Assembly (NCBI GenBank): GCA_030740135.1
Contig: JASLXW010000164.1
Location: 1-8,186 of the forward strand
Source of the DNA: Nitrospinota bacterium
Lineage (GTDB): Bacteria; UBA8248; JACPRG01
Length of the DNA stretch: 8,186 bases
Direction: 5' to 3'
The notes beneath the pieces were generated by a model. The model saw nothing but the letters and a program-made list of their open reading frames with translations, ran no database searches and was not told the DNA's origin. Positions 1-5,550 of this stretch are shown piece by piece (position 1 is the stretch's first letter; each line of letters starts with the position of its first letter). Position numbers and translations under genes: made by a program.

Positions 1-320
1 CAAGTCCCGCCCCACGCATCAGCCGGGCGACGCGCTTGCGGCCCACACGGACTCCCAAAGCTGTCAACTCGGCATGGACGCGCGGCACGCCATACGTGCC
101 CCGAGAACGCTCGTGGATCGCCTGAATGCGTCCAGTGAACCTCTGGTCGGCGCACGACCGGGCACACGGCGCGCGCCTGCGCCGCGCGTAGTACGCCGGT
201 GGGGGAGACGCTCAGCACCCGGCACATTGTGGCCGTCCGATACATGGCCCGGTTCGCCCTCACGAACCCGTAGACCCGGACGGGATCGAATCGGTCTCCC
301 GAGCGAACCAGGCCGCGGCT
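1..320 (-). pseudogene. IS3-family transposase OrfB, N-terminal part, frameshifted and cut by window edge
   Basis: Read on the minus strand in the -1 frame relative to orfA, homology to OrfB starts near 282 (VRVYGFVRANRAMYRTATMCRVLSVSPTG). At about 194 the frame breaks: the expected continuation YYARRRRAP...RFTGRIQAIHERSRGTYGVPRVHAEL is found in another frame, so one extra base (a C on the plus strand near 194) has been inserted. The second part holds the HTH_21-type region (IHERSRGTYGVPRVHAELTALG, then VGRKRVARLMRGAGL). The rve integrase core with its DDE residues would lie beyond position 1 and is not visible. The single-base insertion would cut the protein short after about 40 residues of OrfB. 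A sequencing error cannot be excluded. Confidence 0.8.
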
Positions 321-574
321 TTTGCTAAGATCTCACGCTCTTGGCGGAGCTGTCGGTTCTCGCGCCGAAGACGGCGCAACTCCTCGCGCTCATCGCTCGT
401 GGGGCCATCTTTGCGACGCCCCTCGTCGAGGTCGCTCTGATGGGCCCAGTTGCGGATCGTCTGCGCCGAGGGTTCGAACTCGCGCGAGAGTTCCTCGGGC
501 GTGCGTCCCGTCCGGACCAACTCAACCATCTGGCGGCGGAACTCCACCGGATAACGGGGATGAGTCTGCGGCAT
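260..574 (-). CDS. IS3-family transposase OrfA (HTH, leucine zipper)
   Basis: A 104-residue protein that binds the IS ends and, fused to OrfB by frameshifting, forms the full transposase. Residues 8-50 (PVEFRRQMVELVRTGRT... through QTIRNWAHQ) are the helix-turn-helix typical of the transposase_8 family; residues about 61-88 (EREELRRLRRENRQLRQER) form the heptad leucine zipper used for multimerisation. The end, KAAAWFARETDSIP, is the usual IS3 OrfA tail. The ATG at 574 is supported by a perfect AAGGAGG (582-588, minus strand) with 7 bases of spacing. An A-AAA-G slip site at 319-323 lies where IS3 elements use programmed -1 frameshifting into orfB. Length is normal for the family and the frame is intact. 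Confidence 0.9.
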   Translation of the reverse strand: MPQTHPRYPVEFRRQMVELVRTGRTPEELSREFEPSAQTIRNWAHQSDLDEGRRKDGPTSDEREELRRLRRENRQLRQEREILAKAAAWFARETDSIPSGSTGS

Positions 575-603
575 CGTGACACCTCCTTTGCTCCCAAATC
601 ATC

Positions 604-631
604 AGGTGTCCACGAAACCGGGGCAACTCCA
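604..631 (-). repeat. terminal inverted repeat of the IS3 element (orfA-side end)
   Basis: Outermost bases on the minus strand are TGGAGTTGCCCCGGTTTCG followed by GTGGACACCTGAT. IS3 elements start with TG and have an end that reads toward orfA; this one lies about 30-57 bases before the orfA start. The second copy is outside the window, so the exact length of the repeat is inferred. Confidence 0.6.
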
Positions 632-718
632 TCATGAGGCACACAACTTGCGAATATCCTCCCCGGGGGGGCAAAGCGGGCGGCGTCGAAGCCCCGAAAG
701 CCACATGAAACTCTTGGG

Positions 719-747
719 TTGCCAGTTTGCGCGGAAAACCCTAAACT
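719..747 (+). promoter_or_regulatory. sigma70-like promoter of the lipoprotein gene
   Basis: TTGCCA (719-724, five of six matches to the -35 consensus) is separated by exactly 17 bases from TAAACT (742-747, four of six matches to the -10 consensus). The start codon of the lipoprotein follows 57 bases after the -10 box, leaving a leader of about 50 bases. The spacing and position fit a housekeeping promoter, but hexamers of this quality also arise by chance. Confidence 0.45.
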
Positions 748-749
748 GG
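722..749. promoter_or_regulatory. possible operator: perfect 7-bp dyad over the promoter
   Basis: CCAGTTT (722-728) and AAACTGG (743-749) are perfect inverted copies with 14 bases between them. The left arm overlaps the -35 box and the right arm overlaps the -10 box of the predicted promoter, a position suited to a repressor binding as a dimer. No regulator is encoded in the window, and I do not recognise the site as belonging to a known family. Confidence 0.35.
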
Positions 750-804
750 TGATCGGGTCGCGGCCGACGAGGTTCGCACAGATGAATTTTCCGGGAAGCG
801 GTGA

Positions 805-1692
805 ATGAAGACTGACACAACTGGAGCTCGGCGCGTGGCCTCGGCGGCCAGGACGCTTGGAATCTTGGGTCTCGGTTTGGGATTGATCGGCTGCTCGAAC
901 GTCGCGCTGAAACGCATGACGCCGGGCAACGTAGCGGCCACCGTCCGTCCGGACATCCGGAAATACAACCTCCGCAACATCGCGGTCATGCCCTTTCGGA
1001 ACAACACCGAGTCTCCGGAAGCCGGGCACAAGGTGGCCGCGTTCTTTTACCGCGAGATGGCGACCCGAAAGCGGTACTCGGTGACCCCGCCCGTCCGGCT
1101 GGATCAGACCGAGGAGATCGAGCTCGAATTCCGCGTGGACCCGAGTCGCCGCGCGGGAACCGTCAACCGCGAGGAAAACCTCCGGCTGCTCGGCCGCGCG
1201 GTTTCGAACTATCTCAAGCAAGTCGCGCCCTACACAACGACCGAAAGCCTGGTCTTTTCCGGCGAGACGCCCGCGAAAGACCCGGAGGAGAAGCCGGGAG
1301 CGATGACGGGTGAAATCCGTTCGCCCGCCGTGAAACCCGGCGAAGAATCACAGGCCTTGGACGCCGTTGTGACCGGCGTGATCACCCGCTACCGGAACCG
1401 CGACGGAACCCCCCTCACCGCGGATCATCCGTCTTCGGTGTCGTTCGACGTCTATCTGATCAGCGTCCACGACGGCAAGGCCCTGTGGAGCGCCACGTTC
1501 GAGGAGACCCAGGAGTTCCTGAGCGAAAACCTCCTCCTGCTCCCGCGGTTCCTTGAAGGCGGCGGACTCTGGCAGTCCAACGACAGGCTGACCCGCATCG
1601 GGATGGCGCGCGTGCTGGACACCTTCCCCGGCATCGCCAGGCGGATCCGGGCCGGCGCCCCCGGGCCTCCCGCGACCTCCGCCACGCCATAA
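805..1692 (+). CDS. outer-membrane-type lipoprotein with CsgG/LpoB-like N-terminal motif
   Basis: A 295-residue secreted lipoprotein of unknown role. The signal peptide has a basic start (TGARR), a hydrophobic core (LGILGLGLGLIG) and a lipobox LIGC with the lipidated Cys at 30; Ser at +2 would favour the outer membrane in a Gram-negative cell. Residues 56-95 (LRNIAVMPFRNNTESPEAG...) match the opening strand and helix seen in CsgG, LpoB, FlgO and related lipoproteins, where an 'IAVLPF' strand starts the fold. Residues 186-235 (LDAVVTGVITRYRNRDG ... VSFDVYLISVHDGKALWSATFEE) give the later strands of the same kind of fold. Between them lies a hydrophilic stretch of about 75 residues (107-183) rich in Glu, Lys and Pro. 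The ATG at 805 has GGGAAG six bases upstream. The family call is by motif only; the exact family is not certain. Confidence 0.8.
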   Translation: MKTDTTGARRVASAARTLGILGLGLGLIGCSNVALKRMTPGNVAATVRPDIRKYNLRNIAVMPFRNNTESPEAGHKVAAFFYREMATRKRYSVTPPVRLDQTEEIELEFRVDPSRRAGTVNREENLRLLGRAVSNYLKQVAPYTTTESLVFSGETPAKDPEEKPGAMTGEIRSPAVKPGEESQALDAVVTGVITRYRNRDGTPLTADHPSSVSFDVYLISVHDGKALWSATFEETQEFLSENLLLLPRFLEGGGLWQSNDRLTRIGMARVLDTFPGIARRIRAGAPGPPATSATP

Positions 1693-1734
1693 AATCTCTG
1701 GGGGGACATCCCCGCCTTCGCGCGGGACAAGCCT

Positions 1735-1759
1735 TGAAAACGGTCCCCCAAGGTTTTCA
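1735..1759. terminator. weak hairpin between convergent genes
   Basis: TGAAAAC (1735-1741) and GTTTTCA (1753-1759) are a perfect 7-bp inverted repeat with an 11-base loop, located in the 70-base gap between the lipoprotein stop and the nth stop. A second, longer-range pairing is possible between GGGGGAC (1701-1707) and GTCCCCC (1743-1749). The AT-rich stem and its position suit a bidirectional terminator for the two genes, but there is no clean T-run. Confidence 0.3.
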
Positions 1760-1762
1760 GAT

Positions 1763-2470
1763 TCATCCTTCCTCCAAATCCTTCATCCTGATCCTGCCCT
1801 TCGGCAGGGCGGCGAGGATCTCCGCTTTCCCTTCCCAGGGACACTGCTTGCGGACGGGGCATTCGCCGCATCGGGGATTCCGGGCCGTGCAGACTCTCCG
1901 GCCGTGGAACGTGAGGAGATGGTTGAAACCGGGGACCAGGTCCTTGGGAACCACCTCCCGAAGCTGAAACTCCGTCCGGTCGGGGTCGCGCGCGTCCGCG
2001 AGATGAAACCGGTGGGAGAGCCGGAACACGTGGGTGTCCACGGCGATGGCCGGGACGCCGAAGCCGTCGTTGAGCAGGATGTTCGCGATCTTCCGGCCCA
2101 CCCCGGGCAGCGCCACGAGGGCGTCGGAATTGTCGGGCGTCTCCCCGCCGTGCGCGTCGCACAGGATCCGGCACGCGGCGATGATGTTCCGGGCCTTGTT
2201 CCGGTAAAAACCGCAGGCGTGGACCCACCGCTCCACCTCCCGCCGCCCCGCCCGGGCGAAGCGGGCCGGGGTCGGAAATTTCCTGAACAACCCCGGCGTG
2301 GTCCGGTTCACCTGTTCGTCGGTGCACTGGGCAGAGAGGATGGAGGCCACCAGAAGCTGGAACGTCCCGTCGTAGTCGAGCCCGCAACGCGCGTCCGGAT
2401 AGGCCGCGGCCAGCCGCTTGAGGATGGCCCGGGCGCGACGCTTCTTGGCGGTCTTTTCGGGATCGCCCAT
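1763..2470 (-). CDS. nth: endonuclease III (DNA glycosylase/AP lyase)
   Basis: Base-excision repair enzyme that removes oxidised pyrimidines and cleaves the abasic site. From the ATG at 2470 it has 235 residues, slightly longer than the E. coli enzyme. The helix-hairpin-helix LPGVGRKIANIL is at 121-132, with catalytic Lys127; the catalytic Asp is D145 in VDTHVFR; the early motif SILSAQCTDEQVN (43-55) matches family members. The C-terminal 4Fe-4S loop has Cys 194, 201, 204 and 210 in the exact C-x6-C-x2-C-x5-C spacing. The tail after the cluster (to MKDLEEG) extends about 25 residues. The ATG has no good ribosome site; an in-frame TTG at 2482 has GGAG six bases upstream and would add four residues (LKRQ). 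Monocistronic, convergent with the lipoprotein gene and divergent from the enolase-type gene. Confidence 0.95.
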   Translation of the reverse strand: MGDPEKTAKKRRARAILKRLAAAYPDARCGLDYDGTFQLLVASILSAQCTDEQVNRTTPGLFRKFPTPARFARAGRREVERWVHACGFYRNKARNIIAACRILCDAHGGETPDNSDALVALPGVGRKIANILLNDGFGVPAIAVDTHVFRLSHRFHLADARDPDRTEFQLREVVPKDLVPGFNHLLTFHGRRVCTARNPRCGECPVRKQCPWEGKAEILAALPKGRIRMKDLEEG

Positions 2471-2640
2471 TTGCCGCTTCAAACCTTTCTCCGAAATCAA
2501 AGAGGCCGGGGAGATGTCTCTTCGCCGGCATTGTATCGAAACAGCGAGGGTCATGCCGGTCCCATCATCAGCGGGAGAATGGCCCGGCCCGCCGGATTCC
2601 CCGTGCGGGCGATCGCCGCTCTCTTGCCGAGTGCCCCAAT

Positions 2641-2701
2641 CGGCCCGGGCCATGGCTTTTCTTTTGTGATAAAAAGCCATGTCACATCGCGACCCGGGCC
2701 G
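2641..2701. repeat. nested inverted repeat in divergent intergenic region
   Basis: Outer arms CGGCCCGGG (2641-2649) and CCCGGGCCG (2693-2701) are perfect 9-bp inverted copies. Inside them, CATGGCTTTT (2651-2660) and AAAAGCCATG (2672-2681) are perfect 10-bp inverted copies around an 11-base AT-rich loop. A third pair, TGTGA (2665-2669) and TCACA (2682-2686), overlaps the inner stem, so alternative foldings are possible. It lies between nth (-) and the enolase-type gene (+). The remaining intergenic DNA, 2483-2640 and 2702-2770, shows no gene, no clear promoter, and only C-rich runs next to the start of the downstream gene. Confidence 0.6.
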
Positions 2702-2770
2702 GTGGTGAAAACCCCGCCGGCCGATCCGAGGACCAGCAGGGAGACCCCCCCAGAGGTTGGGAACCCCCCC

Positions 2771-3883
2771 ATGAAGATCACGGCTGTCGAGGCGTTTCCC
2801 GTCACCGTCCCCATGCGCATCCCGTACATCACCGCCCTGACGCGCAAGGACACCTCCTCTTTCGCCGTCGTCGTGGTCCGCACCGACGAGGGGATCGACG
2901 GCCTCGGTCAGGCCACGGTGAGCGCGCCGCGCTACCAGCCCTTCGAGCAGACCCTCGACCACATCCTCCTCACCCTCCGCGACCTGATCACCCCCGCCGT
3001 CATCGGCTTGGACCCCTTCGAGACGGGCGTCCTCCACGACCGGATGGGCCGGGTCTGCCTGGGACACCGCTACGCCCAGGCCGCCGTCGACACGGCCTGC
3101 TACGATATCATGGGCAAGGCCGCGGGGCGGAGCGTCTCTTCCCTGCTGGGCGGGGCGATGCGCGAGACCCTTCCCCTGGTCGCCCCGCACCTGGGTTACC
3201 TGGCGCCGGAGGAGCTGGTCGACTTGTCGCTCCAGTACCGGGAGGAGGGCTACCGGGCCCTGAACTTCCGCGCGGGGATGGACCTGAAGAAGGACATCGA
3301 GATCCTCACGGCGGTCCGCGAGGCCGTCGGCGACACGATGACCCTCGACCTGGATTTCAGCCAGTCCCTCTCCCTCGCCCACCACCGCCCGGACATCGCC
3401 ATCCCCTACATCAAGCGGCTCGAGGAGTTCGATCTCCTGGCGGTCGAGCAACCCCTCGGCCGGGACGAGCTGGAGGGCATGGCGAGGATCGCCCGGGCCA
3501 TCGACACGCCCCTGGTGGCGGACGAAAGCGTGGTCACGCCCGCCGACGCCCTGCGCGTCATCCGGATGGGGGCGGCCGACGTGATCAAGCTCAAAATCAT
3601 GAAGGTGGGCGGCTTTTATCCCGCCCTTCAGATTGCGGCCATCTGCCAGACGGCCGGCGTTCCCATGACGGTCGGCCACGGCTTCGCCGGCGCCATCCAG
3701 AACGCCGCCGAGGCGCACCTGGCCCTCTCCCTGACGCACCTGAAGCTGCCGGCGGAGATGAACGGCTTCCACCGCATCGCGGAAGACGTGGCCGGAGGCC
3801 TGACCATCGAGGACGGCGACCTCCGGATGCCGGAAGGCCCGGGACTGGGCGTGACACTTCATGAGGAAGCGCTGAAGGCTTGA
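2771..3883 (+). CDS. enolase-superfamily protein, mandelate racemase/muconate lactonizing type
   Basis: A 370-residue enzyme expected to abstract a proton alpha to a carboxylate (racemase, dehydratase, cycloisomerase or epimerase; substrate unknown). The capping domain covers about 1-125 (MKITAVEAFPVTVPM; later HRYAQAAVDTACYDIMGKAAGRSV); the barrel follows. Mg ligands are D195 (LDLDFSQ), E226 (AVEQPLG) and D251 (ADES). K275 in IKLKIMKVGG is the sixth-strand catalytic Lys; the spacings E226-D251-K275 (25 and 24) equal those of muconate lactonizing enzyme. The usual second-strand K-x-K is replaced by N165-F-R167 in YRALNFRAG, which is unusual. H303-G-F lies near the seventh/eighth strand where other members carry an acidic residue. 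The ATG at 2771 follows a C-run with only a distant weak GAGG; upstream frames are non-coding in composition. Convergent with the M24 gene, no operon partner. Confidence 0.88.
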   Translation: MKITAVEAFPVTVPMRIPYITALTRKDTSSFAVVVVRTDEGIDGLGQATVSAPRYQPFEQTLDHILLTLRDLITPAVIGLDPFETGVLHDRMGRVCLGHRYAQAAVDTACYDIMGKAAGRSVSSLLGGAMRETLPLVAPHLGYLAPEELVDLSLQYREEGYRALNFRAGMDLKKDIEILTAVREAVGDTMTLDLDFSQSLSLAHHRPDIAIPYIKRLEEFDLLAVEQPLGRDELEGMARIARAIDTPLVADESVVTPADALRVIRMGAADVIKLKIMKVGGFYPALQIAAICQTAGVPMTVGHGFAGAIQNAAEAHLALSLTHLKLPAEMNGFHRIAEDVAGGLTIEDGDLRMPEGPGLGVTLHEEALKA

Positions 3884-3885
3884 TT

Positions 3886-3950
3886 CCCCGGGGGTTGCTT
3901 CTCAGGGGGCGCTTTTTGTGAATCGGCCCTCCAGGGCTGGGGGCCCCCGG
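3886..3950. other. GC-rich inverted repeats between convergent genes
   Basis: The 92-base gap between the enolase-type gene and the M24 gene holds several short self-complementary runs: CCCCGGGG (3886-3893), GCCCT/AGGGC (3926-3930 and 3933-3937) and the palindrome GGGGGCCCCC (3939-3948). CCGGGGG (3888-3894) can also pair with CCCCCGG (3944-3950). They could end transcription from both sides, but no typical T-tract follows on either strand, so a terminator call is weak. Confidence 0.25.
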
Positions 3951-3975
3951 ACACCGACACCCTCCCCCCCCTCCC

Positions 3976-5178
3976 TCACCACCACCTGTGCTCGCAGCGG
4001 CTCAGGACTTCGCGGCCCGTCTCCGTGATCCGGACCGTGTCCTCCAGCGTGGCGCAGCCGAAGCGCTCATCGAGGAGGATGCTCTCGAAATTGACCGTCT
4101 CGCCGGGCCGGAGGACGTAATCCTTCTCGACCGGCCGGGGAAGGTCGCGGAACTTCGTCGTCCCGAGACCGTGGCCTTTCAGGGTATAGCGTCCGGCGCA
4201 TCCCATCTCCTTCGCGACCCGCAGCGCCGCCGACTCCGCCTCGCCGAGGGTCTTTCCCGGCGCGGTCGCCTCGATGGCCGCCAGGAGCCCCAGACGGGAG
4301 CATTCGAGGAAGTTCAGCTCGTCCCCTTCCGCCGTCTCGTCCACCTTGATGACCCGGGCCAGGTCCGTACCGTAGCCTTCCAGCTCCGGCTCGATGTCCA
4401 AAAAAAGCAGGTCGCCCTTTTCGAGCTTCCGGTTCGTCGGGGCGACGTTCTTGAGCAGGGTCCGCTTGCCCGAGACGAGGCAGACGGGAAACGGGCCGTA
4501 CAGGTTCTGCGACCCCGCCCGGAACATGGCCGCCACCGTTTTCGCCGCCACCTCGTTCTCCGTGACGCCCGGGTGGGCGGTGTCGCGGGCGGCCATGAGG
4601 CCCTCGACGCCCATCCCGACGACCCTGCGGATGACCGCCAGCTCGGCCGGGCTCTTGACGGCCTTCTCGGCCAGGTAATCGCGCGTCGCCTCGACGATCC
4701 GGTCCGGCGGGATGATCTCCCGGACCCTCGACGAAAGCGCGAAATTGAAGGCGTCTTCGCCCACGAAACCGACGCGGCCTCCGGCGGGCAGGACCGAGAC
4801 GGCGTCCCGGAGATGGCCCGGGAGCCCGTCCGGGTCGGCGGCCACGGGCCGGGCGGGCCGGTAGTCCCGCACCCAGGTCATCCACGCGCCGCTCTGGATG
4901 GGCTCCATGCGGAAGAGCGAATCCGTCCCCAAGACAGGCTCGCCCTCGCGGGGAAGGAGGAGAAAGGTGTAGCCGACGTAGCTGTCGAAGTTGGCGATCC
5001 AGCGGACGTTGCCGCTCTGCCTGGGCGCGGCGAAGAGGAGGAGGGCGGAGAGGTCCCGGCGGTCCATGAGCCGCCGGAGCCGGCTCAGCCGGTCCTCGTA
5101 CTCGGCCTCCTCGAACGGCAGGGCCATCCACTCCCGCCGCGCGTCCCAATCGGCGGGCAGGATTCCGGGCATCTTCAC
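3976..5178 (-). CDS. M24 family metallopeptidase (Xaa-Pro aminopeptidase/creatinase-like)
   Basis: A 400-residue two-domain pita-bread protein. Residues about 25-165 are the creatinase-type N-terminal domain (SALLLFAAPRQSGNVRWIANF); 175-395 are the M24 catalytic domain. All five metal ligands are present: D261 and D272 (FLDIEPELEGYGTD, the exact D-x10-D spacing), H336 (GHGLG), E365 (VNFESILLD) and E379 (ATLEDTVRITETG). That argues for a working di-metal hydrolase rather than creatinase, which lacks the metal set. The fourth motif lacks the usual EPG after the Glu, so substrate choice may differ from prolidase. The GTG at 5178 is preferred over the ATG at 5172 because a perfect AAGGAGG (5186-5192) sits 7 bases before it. 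A peptidase, or a hydrolase/lyase of small amide compounds, is possible. Soluble, cytoplasmic; no signal peptide. Confidence 0.88.
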   Translation of the reverse strand: MKMPGILPADWDARREWMALPFEEAEYEDRLSRLRRLMDRRDLSALLLFAAPRQSGNVRWIANFDSYVGYTFLLLPREGEPVLGTDSLFRMEPIQSGAWMTWVRDYRPARPVAADPDGLPGHLRDAVSVLPAGGRVGFVGEDAFNFALSSRVREIIPPDRIVEATRDYLAEKAVKSPAELAVIRRVVGMGVEGLMAARDTAHPGVTENEVAAKTVAAMFRAGSQNLYGPFPVCLVSGKRTLLKNVAPTNRKLEKGDLLFLDIEPELEGYGTDLARVIKVDETAEGDELNFLECSRLGLLAAIEATAPGKTLGEAESAALRVAKEMGCAGRYTLKGHGLGTTKFRDLPRPVEKDYVLRPGETVNFESILLDERFGCATLEDTVRITETGREVLSRCEHRWW

Positions 5179-5185
5179 GGGGAGA

Positions 5186-5192
5186 CCTCCTT
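5186..5192 (-). promoter_or_regulatory. ribosome binding site deciding a GTG start
   Basis: AAGGAGG on the minus strand ends 7 bases before the GTG at 5178 and 13 before the ATG at 5172. The same 7-base spacing is seen for orfA and the flavoprotein gene in this window, so the GTG is the likely start of the M24 gene. Confidence 0.7.
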
Positions 5193-5239
5193 GAGTCCGT
5201 TGTCGGGACGCCGAAGACGACCGGCCTTCGCGTTGAAGC

Positions 5240-5550
5240 AATAGGGTCAGGTTCCCTGGCGGATTTCGCCGTGAACGAAGCAATCCACCTTGTCGTCGCT
5301 GATCATATTGGGGAGTGGGCGCATCGGAAGTATATCAGGGAATCCGACGAGGTCCGTGAAATGTCCGTATTGCCAGGCGTGACGGTGCGTTGCCTGCGTA
5401 ATGGCGCGTTGCTTCTGTCGCACCAAAGTGAGCACACCGTGTTGCATACATCGCACACACATCCAAAGCCGACCGCCCTCCCCGTAGGGACGGCCCGAAG
5501 CCGGCGCTGGGTGTCAGCGAAGTGAAAAAATCGGGTTTGACCCCACTTAT
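5240..5550. repeat. probable mobile-element or interspersed-repeat remnant, no intact gene
   Basis: The 368-base gap between the M24 gene and the flavoprotein gene holds no credible coding region: short frames exist on both strands but show no recognisable domain or ribosome site. The stretch is bounded by related inverted ends: AATAGGGTCAGGTTCCC at 5240-5256 and, on the minus strand, ATAAGTGGGGTCAAACCC at 5550-5533, sharing the core GGGTCA. Ends of this kind flank REP-associated (IS200-like) transposase elements in many environmental genomes, which is recalled knowledge and not tested here. At 5468-5519 there is a cluster of small hairpins (CCGT/ACGG, CGCTG/CAGCG). Its base composition is less GC-rich than the flanking genes. 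It could also be a degraded gene. Confidence 0.35.
5505..5519. repeat. small hairpin within the repeat remnant
   Basis: CGCTG (5505-5509) and CAGCG (5515-5519) are perfect inverted copies with a 5-base loop. It is adjacent to the flavoprotein stop on its downstream side and is followed, on the plus strand, by a run of six A (5525-5530). Read on the minus strand, the T-run comes before the hairpin, so it is not a standard intrinsic terminator for the flavoprotein gene. Confidence 0.3.

Larger units (their letters stand above)
1..631 (-). mobile_element. IS3-family insertion sequence, partial (one end)
   Basis: The minus strand carries the two-gene layout of IS3-family elements: a short HTH/leucine-zipper orfA followed by orfB in the -1 frame. 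Upstream of orfA, at about 604-631, the minus strand starts with TGGAGTTGCCCCGGTTTCG and continues into GTGGACACC, the TG-initiated, G/C-rich type of terminal inverted repeat found on many IS3 elements. I place the element's edge at about 631. The other end lies outside the window, so the matching inverted repeat and the target duplication cannot be seen. orfB is frameshifted, so this copy is probably not autonomous. The edge sits only about 90 bases from the promoter of the lipoprotein gene. Confidence 0.85.

Noticed and set aside
325..1221. 298-residue minus-strand frame across the IS edge and lipoprotein gene
   Set aside because: It is out of frame with orfA, crosses the IS terminus and is antisense to a lipoprotein with a clear signal peptide.
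2665..2686. CRP/FNR-type site suggested by TGTGA and TCACA
   Set aside because: The spacer is 12 bases, not 6, and the half sites overlap another stronger inverted repeat.
1904..2770. Long plus-strand open frame upstream of the enolase-type gene, antisense to nth
   Set aside because: It is the GC-rich mirror of nth. The translated part shows no domain, and enolase homology starts exactly at the ATG at 2771.
2483..3862. Upstream extension of the nth frame across the enolase-type gene
   Set aside because: His/Arg/Asp-rich antisense product with no domain; endonuclease III homology begins near 2470-2482.
3988..5244. 418-residue plus-strand frame antisense to the M24 gene
   Set aside because: No motifs; Arg/Gly/Asp-rich shadow composition, while the M24 frame has all five metal ligands.
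3976..5546. Operon of flavoprotein and M24 genes
   Set aside because: They share a strand, but a gap of about 370 bases with repeat-like ends and a separate strong ribosome site give no support for co-transcription now.
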